The notes below the pieces were generated by a model. That model was not told the origin of the DNA. It did no database searches and saw only the letters and a list, made by a program, of their open reading frames with translations. DNA of 64,000 bases from Longimicrobium terrae. GTDB taxonomy: Bacteria > Gemmatimonadota > Gemmatimonadetes > Longimicrobiales > Longimicrobiaceae. Position numbers and translations under genes: made by a program. Shown in pieces: positions 52,625 to 60,755 of this stretch (position 1 is the first letter of the stretch; each line of letters starts with the position of its first letter). The stretch is taken from the NCBI RefSeq assembly GCF_014202995.1, contig NZ_JACHIA010000018.1, positions 1 through 64,000 on the forward strand, in the 5' to 3' direction.

Positions 52625-52682
52625 CAGCCACAGCCCGCGAAGGCGGGCTTCGTGTTTTTCGAGGCGCGGTTTCAACCGCCGG
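52625..52682. repeat. half-copy of the intergenic repeat with altered hairpin
   Basis: The hairpin here is GCCCGC-GAAG-GCGGGC (52633-52648), followed by TTCGTGTTTTTCGAGGCG and CGGTTTCAACCGCC. The same order stands, reversed, inside long copy 2 (about 13278-13330). The stem differs from other copies on both strands together. Confidence 0.8.
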
Positions 52683-52747
52683 ACCGGAAGCTCGGGTCGC
52701 CGGTGAACTCTCCGTGGCGCTGACGGATCATGTACCGACGACGAAAA

Positions 52748-52779
52748 AGCGGCCCCGCGGACAGTGCCGCGGGGCCGCT
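52748..52779 (-). terminator. terminator after the Kup pair
   Basis: A perfect 13-bp stem AGCGGCCCCGCGG/CCGCGGGGCCGCT with a six-base loop is followed on the minus strand by TTTTCG, 20 bp past the stop of the downstream kup. Confidence 0.9.
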
Positions 52780-52798
52780 CATCGCTCCACCGGAAGAA

Positions 52799-54691
52799 CT
52801 ACAGCTCGATCTGGGCGCCGAGCTCCACCACGCGGTTGGGCGGCAGGCCGAAGTAGGCGGTCGCCGGCCGCGCGTTGCGCGACATCACCGAAAACAGCTT
52901 TTCTCGCCAGATCGCCATCCCCGGCGTGCGCGAGGCGATGAGCGTTTCGCGGCCCAGGAAGTAGCTGGTGCTCATCGTCTTCAGCGGCAGGTCCGGCCGG
53001 TTCACCAGGGCCAGGGCCTGGGGAATGTCGGGATCCTCCTTGAAGCCGTAGCGCAGCCCCACCCGGAACACGCCGTTGCCGATCTCCTTGACCGTCACCC
53101 GGTCCCCGGCGTCCACCACCGGGATCTCCTCCGTTTCCACCGTCAGCAGCACCACGCGCTCGTGCAGCACCTTGTTGTGCATCAGGTTGTGCAGCAGCGC
53201 GGGGGGCGTGCCGGCCGCGTTGCCGTACATGTACACCGCCGTTCCGGGCACCCGCACATACGTGCTCTCATTCAGATCGGCCATGAACAGGTCGATGGGG
53301 AGCACGTTGTGCTGCATGCGGTCCGCCAGAATCTGCCGCCCCTTCTTCCACGTGGTGAACGCGGTGAAGAAGACGGCCGCGATCACCAGCGGAAACCAGC
53401 CGCCGTGCGGAATCTTGACCAGGTTGGCGCCCCAGAAGCCCAGGTCCACGAACAGGAACGCCGCCGCCAGCGCCACCACGCGCCACATGCTCCAGCCGAA
53501 CTTGTCGCGCGCCACGAAGGCGAACAGGATAGTGGTGAACACCATGTCCGTGGTCACCGCCACGCCGTACGCCGCCGCCAGGTTGCTGCTCGTCCGGAAC
53601 CCGAGAACAAGGCCGATGCACGCCAGCATCAGCAGCCAGTTGATGGAGGGGATGTAGATCTGCCCGATCTGCCGCTCCGACGTGTGCTCGATGCGCAGCC
53701 GCGGCAGGTACCCCAGCTGCACCGCCTGCCGCGTGAGGGAAAACGCGCCGCTGATCACCGCCTGCGAGGCGATCACCGTGGCCATGGTCGTCAGTCCCAC
53801 CAGCGGATACAGCGCCCACTTGGGCGCCATCAGAAAGAACGGGTGCTCGATCGCCTTGGGATCGCCGATGATCAGCGCCCCCTGCCCGAAGTAGTTCAGA
53901 AACAGGCAGGGAAGGACGATGAAGAACCAGGTGACCTGAATGGGCTTCTTGCCGAAGTGCCCCATGTCGGCGTACAGCGCTTCGCCGCCCGTCACCACCA
54001 GGAACACGGAACCGAGAACCAGAAAGCCCGGCCACCCGTTGCGGATGAAGAACTCCGCGCCGTGCACCGGGTTCAGCGCCAGAAACACCTCCGGCCGGCG
54101 CACCACCTGGTTCAGCCCCAGCGCGCCCAGCGTGGCGAACCACAGCAGCGTCACCGGCCCGAACACCCGCCCGATCCCCGCCGTGCCGCGCGACTGCACC
54201 GCGAACAATCCCACCAGAATGGTGATGGTGATGGGCAGGATGTACGGGCGAAAGAGCGGCGTGGCCACCTCCAGCCCCTCCACCGCGCTCAGCACGGAGA
54301 TGGCCGGCGTGATCATGCTGTCGCCGTACAGCAGCGACGCGCCGAACAGCCCCACCAGCACCAGCGTCCACCGCCGGCTCCCCACCCGCATGCGCCGGGG
54401 CGGCGCCACCAGCGCCGTCAGCGCGATCATCCCGCCCTCGCCGCGGTTGTCCGCCCGCATCACGAAGAGCAGGTACTTGATGGAGATGACGATGACCAGC
54501 GCCCAGAAGATCAGCGACAGCACGCCCAGCACGTTGTCGCGCGAGGGCGACAGGCCGTAGTGCTCGCCCAGCGCCTCGCGGATGGCGTAGATGGGACTGG
54601 TGCCGATGTCGCCGTACACCACGCCCAGCGCGGTGAGCGCCAGCACGTAGAAGTACCGCCCGGAGGGCTCGGGATGATGGCTCTCGGACAC
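52799..54691 (-). CDS. kup: KUP-type potassium uptake protein, downstream copy
   Basis: This 630-residue protein has 12 hydrophobic helices in the first 450 residues and a cytoplasmic tail. Family text is clear: GVVYGDIGTSPIYA in helix I, GGEALYADMGHFG, NYFGQGALI and GANLVKIPHGGWFPL. Kup imports K+ with H+. It starts at GTG 54691, 60 bp after the upstream copy. The last 35 residues are nearly the same as in that copy. Confidence 0.94.
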   Translation of the reverse strand: MSESHHPEPSGRYFYVLALTALGVVYGDIGTSPIYAIREALGEHYGLSPSRDNVLGVLSLIFWALVIVISIKYLLFVMRADNRGEGGMIALTALVAPPRRMRVGSRRWTLVLVGLFGASLLYGDSMITPAISVLSAVEGLEVATPLFRPYILPITITILVGLFAVQSRGTAGIGRVFGPVTLLWFATLGALGLNQVVRRPEVFLALNPVHGAEFFIRNGWPGFLVLGSVFLVVTGGEALYADMGHFGKKPIQVTWFFIVLPCLFLNYFGQGALIIGDPKAIEHPFFLMAPKWALYPLVGLTTMATVIASQAVISGAFSLTRQAVQLGYLPRLRIEHTSERQIGQIYIPSINWLLMLACIGLVLGFRTSSNLAAAYGVAVTTDMVFTTILFAFVARDKFGWSMWRVVALAAAFLFVDLGFWGANLVKIPHGGWFPLVIAAVFFTAFTTWKKGRQILADRMQHNVLPIDLFMADLNESTYVRVPGTAVYMYGNAAGTPPALLHNLMHNKVLHERVVLLTVETEEIPVVDAGDRVTVKEIGNGVFRVGLRYGFKEDPDIPQALALVNRPDLPLKTMSTSYFLGRETLIASRTPGMAIWREKLFSVMSRNARPATAYFGLPPNRVVELGAQIEL

Positions 54692-54751
54692 GCGGTCCAG
54701 GGATGATGGGTGGGGCGGCGGGAAGGTCCCGCCGCCGGTGACGCCTGCGGG

Positions 54752-56647
54752 CTACAGCCGGATCTGCGCGCCCAGCTCCACCACCCGGTTGGGCGGCAGG
54801 CCGAAGAAGGCGGTCGCGGGCCGCGCGTTGCGCGACATGAGCGCAAACAGCTGCTCCCGCCACTTGGCCATCCCCGGCTCGCTGCTGGGAATGAGCGTTT
54901 CGCGGCCCAGAAAGTACGTGGTGCGGCCGGGGCTCAGATCCAGCCCGTCCACCTTGATCGTGGCCAGCGCGGCGGGAATGTCGGGCTCCTCCATGAAGCC
55001 GTACCGCAGCGTGATGCGGTAGAAGCCGTGCCCCAGCTCCTGCACCACCGTGCGCTCCCCGCCCTGCAGGTGCGGTACCTCTTCCGTCATCACCGCCAGA
55101 AACACGGTGTGCTGGTGCAGCACCTGGTAGTGCTTCAGGCTGTGCAGCAGCGCGGGAGGCGTGCCGTTGGGGTTGCCGTACATGAACACGGCCGTTCCGC
55201 GCACCCGGTGCGGCGGGTTGTTCCCCACGTCCGCCAGAAACATGTCCACCGGAAGCGTGCTGGAGGCCATGCGCTCCGCCAGAATGCCGCGCCCCGTCTT
55301 CCACGTCGTCATCAGCCCAAAGATCAGCGCGCCCACCACAAGGGGAAACCAGCCCCCGTGCGGAATCTTGACCAGGTTGGCGCCCAGGAAGGCGAAGTCG
55401 ATGGTCAGGAACACCGCCGTGAACGACCACGACGCCAGCCGCGGCCACTTCCACTTTTCCCGCTCCACCGTAAACAGCAGCAGCGTGGTCACCACCATGG
55501 TCGTGGTCACCGCCACGCCGTACGCGGCCGCCACGTGCGTGCTGTCGCGAAAGCCAAGGACGAGGCCGATGCACGAAATCATCAGCACCCAGTTGATGGC
55601 GGGAATGTAGATCTGCCCCCGCTCGCGGGACGAGGTGTGCTCGATCTGCACCCGCGGCATGTACCCCAGCTGTACCGCCTGCATGGTCAGGCTGAACGCC
55701 CCCGTGATCAGTGCCTGCGACGCGATCACCGCCGCCATCGTGGCGATCACCACCACCGGGTACAGCGCCCACGGCGGCACCATGCGGTAGAACGGGTTGT
55801 CCACCGCGGCCGGGTTGTGAATCAGCAGCGCGCCCTGCCCGAAGTAGTTCAGCAGCAGCGCGGGAAGCACCACCCAGTACCACGCCAGCTTGATGGGCTT
55901 GCGCCCGAAGTGCCCCATGTCGGCGTACAGCGCCTCGCCGCCGGTCACGCACAGGAACACGGAGCCCAGCACCAGAAAGCCGTTCCATCCGTTGTGGATG
56001 AAGAAGCGCGCGCCGTACAGCGGGTTCATGGCCCACAGCACGCTGAAGTCGCGCACCAGGTTCATCACCCCGAGGACGGCGATGATGACGAACCACAGCA
56101 GCGTCACCGGGCCGAAGATGCGGCCCACGCCCCCGGTGCCGTACTTCTGCACCCAGAACAGGCCGATCAGGATGGCGATGGTGATGGGGATGATGTAGGG
56201 CGAAAAGAAGGGCGTAGCCACCTCCAGCCCCTCCACTGCGCTCAGCACCGAGATGACGGGGGTGATCATCCCGTCGCCGTACAGCAGCGCCGTGCCGAAC
56301 AGCCCCAGCATGATGAGCACCCAGCGGCTGTTCTTCTTGAGCGCGCCCACCGGCGTCACCAGCGAGGTGAGCGCCAGAATGCCCCCCTCGCCGCGGTTGT
56401 CGGCCCGCAGCACGAAGATGGCGTACTTGATGGAGATGACCAGCAGCAGCGCCCAGAAGATGAGCGAAAGCACGCCCAGCACGTTGTCGCGCGTGGGGTG
56501 AAGCCCGTGCGTGTGGTGAAAGGATTCGCGGACCGTGTAGAGTACACTGGTTCCGATGTCGCCGTAGACGACGCCCAGCGCGGAAAGGGAGAGCAGCGCC
56601 AGGTAGCGCCCCTTGGGCTCGGCGTGTCCGTGCTCGTTTGCGCTCAC
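54752..56647 (-). CDS. kup: KUP-type potassium uptake protein, upstream copy
   Basis: This 631-residue protein has the same 12-helix layout as its neighbour: GVVYGDIGTSVLYT, GGEALYADMGHFG, NYFGQGALL and GANLVKIPHGGWFPL. The two genes are a head-to-tail duplication. They match best in the helices and at the end (NARPATAFFGLPPNRVVELG), and differ most in the N-terminus and some loops. It starts at GTG 56647. The two are probably one transcript ending at 52748-52779. Confidence 0.94.
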   Translation of the reverse strand: MSANEHGHAEPKGRYLALLSLSALGVVYGDIGTSVLYTVRESFHHTHGLHPTRDNVLGVLSLIFWALLLVISIKYAIFVLRADNRGEGGILALTSLVTPVGALKKNSRWVLIMLGLFGTALLYGDGMITPVISVLSAVEGLEVATPFFSPYIIPITIAILIGLFWVQKYGTGGVGRIFGPVTLLWFVIIAVLGVMNLVRDFSVLWAMNPLYGARFFIHNGWNGFLVLGSVFLCVTGGEALYADMGHFGRKPIKLAWYWVVLPALLLNYFGQGALLIHNPAAVDNPFYRMVPPWALYPVVVIATMAAVIASQALITGAFSLTMQAVQLGYMPRVQIEHTSSRERGQIYIPAINWVLMISCIGLVLGFRDSTHVAAAYGVAVTTTMVVTTLLLFTVEREKWKWPRLASWSFTAVFLTIDFAFLGANLVKIPHGGWFPLVVGALIFGLMTTWKTGRGILAERMASSTLPVDMFLADVGNNPPHRVRGTAVFMYGNPNGTPPALLHSLKHYQVLHQHTVFLAVMTEEVPHLQGGERTVVQELGHGFYRITLRYGFMEEPDIPAALATIKVDGLDLSPGRTTYFLGRETLIPSSEPGMAKWREQLFALMSRNARPATAFFGLPPNRVVELGAQIRL

Positions 56648-56845
56648 AACCGGATTCCGTGGTCAGTGGCGGCGGCGCCGGGCGACAGATCGCCCGTGCG
56701 CCCCGCGCAACCCGCGGGTGCATGTGCAACCGCGGTGCCGGACGTCAGTACAACGCGGCGAGCGACAAGGTCGGGGTCGCGGCGGGGCGCGTCAACGGAT
56801 GCGGCCCGCGCCGCGGGTTCGGCCGAGGCGGGCCGCGGAACGCGA

Positions 56846-56874
56846 AAGGCCCCTTCCGCGGTGGAAGGGGCCTT
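56846..56874 (-). terminator. terminator after recA
   Basis: A perfect 12-bp stem AAGGCCCCTTCC/GGAAGGGGCCTT with a five-base loop stands 22 bp after the recA stop. T runs are short on both sides. Confidence 0.8.
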
Positions 56875-56895
56875 GTTGCGCCGTGGCGCGGTACG

Positions 56896-57936
56896 TCAGT
56901 CGTCGCTCTCGGGGGCGGCGGCGGCGATGCCGTTCATCCCCAGTACTTCCTTGACCTGCACCTCGATGGCCGCGGCCACCTGCGGGTTTTCCTGCAGAAA
57001 GGCCTTGGCGTTCTCGCGCCCCTGCCCCAGCCGCACGTCGCCGTACGAGAACCAGGCGCCGGACTTGTTGATCACGTCCTGCTCCACCGCCAGGTCCACG
57101 ATGATGCCGTAGTGGTCGATGCCCACGTTGAACATGATGTCGAAGTCCGCCTGCTTGAAGGGCGGCGCCACCTTGTTCTTGACGACCTTGACGCGCGTCT
57201 TGTTGCCCGTGAGCACGTCGCGGTCCTTGATGCTGCCGATGCGGCGGATGTCCAGCCGCAGCGAGGCGTAGAACTTGAGCGCCCGGCCGCCGGTCGTCGT
57301 TTCCGGGCTGCCGAACATCACGCCGATCTTTTCACGGATCTGGTTGGTGAAGATGACCGTGGTCTGCGTGCGGTTGATGGCTCCGGTCAGCTTGCGCAGC
57401 GCCTGGCTCATCAGGCGTGCCTGCAGGCCTACGTGGCTGTCGCCCATTTCGCCTTCGATTTCCGCCCGGGGCACCAGCGCCGCCACGGAGTCGATGACGA
57501 TGACGTCCACCGCGTTGGAGCGCACCAGCACTTCGGCGATCTCCAGCCCCTGCTCACCCGTGTCCGGCTGCGACACCAGCAGGTTGTCGACGTCCACGCC
57601 CAGCTTGCGCGCGTACTCGATGTCCAGCGCGTGCTCCGCGTCGATGAACGCGGCCACGCCGCCGATCTTCTGCGCGTTGGCGATCACGTGAAGGCAGAGC
57701 GTCGTCTTGCCGGACGACTCCGGGCCGTAGATCTCGGTCACGCGGCCGCGCGGAATGCCGCCCACGCCGATGCAGGCGTCAAGGTTGATGGCGCCCGTGG
57801 GGATGGCGGCCACCTGCACCTTGGGCCCGTTGACGCCCATCCGCATGATGGAGCCCTTGCCGTACGCCTTTTCGATCTGGCCGATGGCGACGTTCAGGGC
57901 CTTCTTCTTGTCATCCGCGACTTCGACAAATGCCAT
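56896..57936 (-). CDS. recA: recombinase RecA
   Basis: This 346-residue strand-exchange protein and SOS co-protease has Walker [10 protein letters not shown], Walker [11 protein letters not shown], the L1 and L2 regions ([16 protein letters not shown] and [14 protein letters not shown]) and the C-terminal [13 protein letters not shown] stands six bases before the ATG. It is a single-gene transcript with its own promoter and terminator. recX is about 10 kb away. Confidence 0.98.
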   Translation of the reverse strand: MAFVEVADDKKKALNVAIGQIEKAYGKGSIMRMGVNGPKVQVAAIPTGAINLDACIGVGGIPRGRVTEIYGPESSGKTTLCLHVIANAQKIGGVAAFIDAEHALDIEYARKLGVDVDNLLVSQPDTGEQGLEIAEVLVRSNAVDVIVIDSVAALVPRAEIEGEMGDSHVGLQARLMSQALRKLTGAINRTQTTVIFTNQIREKIGVMFGSPETTTGGRALKFYASLRLDIRRIGSIKDRDVLTGNKTRVKVVKNKVAPPFKQADFDIMFNVGIDHYGIIVDLAVEQDVINKSGAWFSYGDVRLGQGRENAKAFLQENPQVAAAIEVQVKEVLGMNGIAAAAPESDD

Positions 57937-58029
57937 GGGAATTCCTCAGAGATAGCGTGTTCAGAAGCCGCGAACGGCTGTGCGGACAATACACCGGGCC
58001 GGGAGGTGCGTTCCCGAAGATAAGGCGAA

Positions 58030-58058
58030 AGTTTACACGAAAGCGAAGCGGCGCACAA
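58030..58058 (-). promoter_or_regulatory. probable recA promoter
   Basis: TTGTGC (58058-58053) and TAAACT (58035-58030) on the minus strand have a 17-base spacer. This gives a leader of about 85 bases to recA. GTTC-N9-GAAC in the leader has the opposite arm order to a standard GAAC-N4-GTTC SOS box, so LexA control is not shown. Confidence 0.5.
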
Positions 58059-58092
58059 GGGTTTTGTTCGCGCCGTGGACACGCTTTCCGGG

Positions 58093-59145
58093 TCAGCCCC
58101 GCGCGGCCTCCACAACCTCGCGCAAGGCTTGGGCGGCGCGGCGGATTCCGTCGTCGCCCACGTCCATGTGCAGCACGGAGCGCAGCCGACGCGGCCCGAA
58201 CTGCGTCATCAGAATGCCGCGCTCCGCCAGCGCGGCCAGGAGGGCGGCCGGCTGCAGCGCCGCGTCTTCCAGGTCCAGCATGACGATGTTGGTGTCCGGC
58301 ACGGCGGCCTGAATCCCGTCCACCGCGCCCGCGGCCTGTGCCAGTTCCCGCGCGCGGCGGTGATCCTGGGCGAGCAGCGGAAAGTTGTGCTCCAGCGCGT
58401 ACAGCCCGGCCGCCGCCAGGATGCCGGCCTGCCGCATTCCCCCGCCCAGCCGCCGGCGCAGGCGCCAGGCGCGCTGCATGGTTTCCGCGTCGCCGCCCAG
58501 GATGGAACCCACGGGCGCGCCCAGCCCCTTGGAAAGCGCGAACATCACCGTGTCTGCCTCCGCCGCCCAGGCGGACATGGGCGTGCCGGTCGCCACGGAG
58601 GCGTTCGGCAGGCGCGCGCCGTCCAGGTGCACGCGCACGCCCCGCTCACGCGCCACGTCGCGCACCGCGCGCATCCGCTCCAGCGGCAGAATGCGCCCGC
58701 CCGCGCTGTTGTGGGTGTTTTCCACGCACACCAGCGAGGTCTGCGGCAGGTACGGCGTGTCCGGGCGGATGGCCTCAGCCACCAGGTCCGGGTCCAGCAG
58801 GCCGTCCGGCGTCTGCACCGCGCGCAGCTGCACGCCGCCCCACGCCGCCGCCGCGCCCTCTTCGTAGTTCAGGATGTGGCCACCCGCGTCGATCACGGCC
58901 TCTGTTCCCGGCTGGGCCCACACCAGCACGCCCGCCGTGTTGGCCATGATGCCGCTGGGAAAGAACAGGGCGGCCTCCTTGCCCAGCAGCTGCGCCGCAG
59001 CCCGCTCCAGCGCCGCCACCGTGGGGTCGTCGCCCAGCACCGCGTCGCCCACCTCGGCTTCGGCGATGGCGCGGCGCATTTCGGGCGAGGGGCGCGTCAC
59101 CGTGTCGGAACGCAGATCTACCATGTCGCGAGCGGATTCGGGCAT
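58093..59145 (-). CDS. ltaE: low-specificity L-threonine aldolase
   Basis: This 350-residue PLP enzyme splits threonine and allo-threonine to glycine and acetaldehyde. Family motifs: VDLRSDTVTRPSPEMR at the start, ENTHNSAGG, HLDGARLPNA and the PLP lysine in FALSKGLGAPVGS. AAGGA lies six bases ahead of the ATG. It stands upstream of recA on the same strand, but recA has its own promoter. Confidence 0.94.
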   Translation of the reverse strand: MPESARDMVDLRSDTVTRPSPEMRRAIAEAEVGDAVLGDDPTVAALERAAAQLLGKEAALFFPSGIMANTAGVLVWAQPGTEAVIDAGGHILNYEEGAAAAWGGVQLRAVQTPDGLLDPDLVAEAIRPDTPYLPQTSLVCVENTHNSAGGRILPLERMRAVRDVARERGVRVHLDGARLPNASVATGTPMSAWAAEADTVMFALSKGLGAPVGSILGGDAETMQRAWRLRRRLGGGMRQAGILAAAGLYALEHNFPLLAQDHRRARELAQAAGAVDGIQAAVPDTNIVMLDLEDAALQPAALLAALAERGILMTQFGPRRLRSVLHMDVGDDGIRRAAQALREVVEAARG

Positions 59146-59359
59146 CGTTCATCCTTCAGGGAATCGTGGGAGGCGGAAAGATCCCCATCCGCCGACGCTC
59201 CGGCAAGGGACGCGCGCGTGCCCTCCATCCTCTTCCATCCCGGCGGGGCACCCCTCCAGCCAAGTCACGTCCATCCCCCCACCGAATACTCATGGAAGCT
59301 TCTCTCCTCCATTCCTGGGTTGATCTGCCCGTCCTGACATGGCGCCGTCATTCCGCGCT

Positions 59360-59510
59360 GATTACCGCGGGTTGCCGCAGATTACCGCATGCGCTCCCGG
59401 TTTTCCTGCGGAAATCAGCATTCCCGGAAGAGTTGCGCGGCGGAATTGCTCCCCAATCTCCGCATCACATCTCAATTTTTTCGCTTGCCCCAATTATCGC
59501 GGATTACCGC
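59360..59510. repeat. three GATTACCGC motifs with helical spacing
   Basis: GATTACCGC occurs at 59360-59368, 59380-59388 and 59502-59510. The first two are exactly 20 bp apart. A near copy ATTATCGCG at 59493 lies 10 bp before the third. Such phasing puts the sites on one face of the helix. Confidence 0.5.
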
Positions 59511-59737
59511 AGAACCCTTTATGAGCGACTCGCGGAAGGAGCGCGCGGCGTGTTCACTTTCAATACATACAGACCCGAAAGGCTCCGAACAAGGGCATTC
59601 GGGTGTCTGGCGAAAGATCGTGTCGCAGGTGGAAAATCAGGCGCGATCACAACGGGCCAGCCACGTGGCAACAAGATTTTTCGACCGGATGGCGGGACGC
59701 GCGTTCGTGTCCGGTTTGGGATGGACGAAACACGGAA

Positions 59738-59764
59738 AGCGCGCCTCCCGACGGGAGGCGCGCT
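59738..59764 (-). terminator. terminator after the hisA operon
   Basis: A perfect 12-bp stem AGCGCGCCTCCC/GGGAGGCGCGCT with a three-base loop is followed by TTCCGTG on the minus strand, 24 bp past the stop of the 77-residue gene. Confidence 0.85.
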
Positions 59765-59787
59765 GGAGATCCGCAGTATCCGGACGA

Positions 59788-60021
59788 TCAGTTGGTGTCG
59801 GCGACTTCGGCCTTGAGGCCCAGATCGGTGAGCATGGAGACGAGATCGTACGCGGCGAACTCGTCATCCAGATCGATCTCCACCCGCTCGCCGGCGCGCA
59901 CCTGCTCGAACATGCGCATGGCCTCGGGATGCGTGAGGCCGGTGTAGTTCTGCAGCACGTTCACGACCGCGTGGCCGCTGGCCCGCCCGCGTGAGCCGGT
60001 GAGCACCTCGCGCGACATCAT
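59788..60021 (-). CDS. 77-residue hypothetical protein co-translated with hisA
   Basis: No family was recognised. The protein is soluble and acidic: MMSREVLTGSRGR, a helical middle (HAVVNVLQNYTGLTHPEAMR), and a small alpha/beta end (GERVEIDLDDEFAAYDLVSM). The shape could fit a ribosomal L7/L12 C-terminal-like or other small regulatory fold, but this is a guess. The ATG overlaps the hisA stop (ATGA) and a strong terminator follows, so the gene is surely expressed with hisA. Confidence 0.75.
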   Translation of the reverse strand: MMSREVLTGSRGRASGHAVVNVLQNYTGLTHPEAMRMFEQVRAGERVEIDLDDEFAAYDLVSMLTDLGLKAEVADTN

Positions 60022-60755
60022 CGCGCGGCCCGCAGCGCCTCGCCCACGTCCACCGCGCCCTCGTAGATGGCGCGGCCCATGATGGCGCCGGAAATTCCGC
60101 GTCCCTCGCGCGCCGCCGCCGCGCAGGCGCGTACGTCGTCGATCCCGCGCATGCCGCCGGAAACGATCACTTCCGCACCGGCGTGCGCGGCCAGCTCGGC
60201 GGACAGGTCCAGGTTGGGCCCCATCATCATCCCGTCCCGCTCGATGTCGGTGTGGATGATCGTCCGCACGCCATATTCGACGAGCGTGCGGGCCAGGTCG
60301 AACAGGTCCGTCCCGCTTTCCTCCACCCAGCCGCGCGCCGCGGGACGCCTGCCGCGCGCGTCCAGGCCGACGGCGATGCGGTCCGCGCCCCAGCGGGCGA
60401 CGGCCGTGCGCACCAGCTCCGGGTTCTCGATCGCGGCCGTGCCGATGACGGCGCGCGCGGCGCCGGCCTCCAGCACTTCCTCCAGGTCCGCTTCCGTCCG
60501 CAGTCCCCCGCCGGTCTGCACGCGAACACCGGCGGTGGCGGCAAGCGAACGGATCAGCGCGCGGTTGCTCCCGTCCCCGAAGGCGGCGTCCAGGTCCACG
60601 ACGTGAATCCACTCCGCGCCCGCCGCGGCGAACCCCGCGGCGACGGCGGCGGGATCGTCGCCGTAGACCGTTTCCCGCTCCGCCATCCCCTTTTCCAGCC
60701 GCACGCAGCGGCCCCGGCGCAGGTCGATGGCCGGGTACAGCGCAAATTCCGCCAT
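60018..60755 (-). CDS. hisA: 1-(5-phosphoribosyl)-5-[(5-phosphoribosylamino)methylideneamino]imidazole-4-carboxamide isomerase
   Basis: HisA carries out the Amadori isomerisation in histidine synthesis. The 245-residue TIM barrel is the standard length. It has the catalytic aspartate in YPAIDLRRG and the second in IIHTDIERDG. The phosphate sites are VQTGGGLRT with VIGTAA, and SGGMRGIDD. The ATG shares one base with the M23 gene's stop. No other his gene is in view, so the pathway genes are scattered. Confidence 0.95.
   Translation of the reverse strand: MAEFALYPAIDLRRGRCVRLEKGMAERETVYGDDPAAVAAGFAAAGAEWIHVVDLDAAFGDGSNRALIRSLAATAGVRVQTGGGLRTEADLEEVLEAGAARAVIGTAAIENPELVRTAVARWGADRIAVGLDARGRRPAARGWVEESGTDLFDLARTLVEYGVRTIIHTDIERDGMMMGPNLDLSAELAAHAGAEVIVSGGMRGIDDVRACAAAAREGRGISGAIMGRAIYEGAVDVGEALRAAR

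Larger units (their letters stand above)
59146..59787. other. gene-free stretch with AT-rich centre
   Basis: No gene is supported in the 642 bp. The centre (about 59340-59530) is markedly AT-richer and carries repeated GATTACCGC motifs, listed separately. The right end is the terminator of the hisA operon. The left end should hold the threonine aldolase promoter, which was not identified. Confidence 0.55.

Noticed and set aside
57937-58092. SOS (LexA) box upstream of recA
   Set aside because: GTTC-N9-GAAC is present but has the arms in the wrong order and spacing for the known GAAC-N4-GTTC or CTGT-N8-ACAG boxes.
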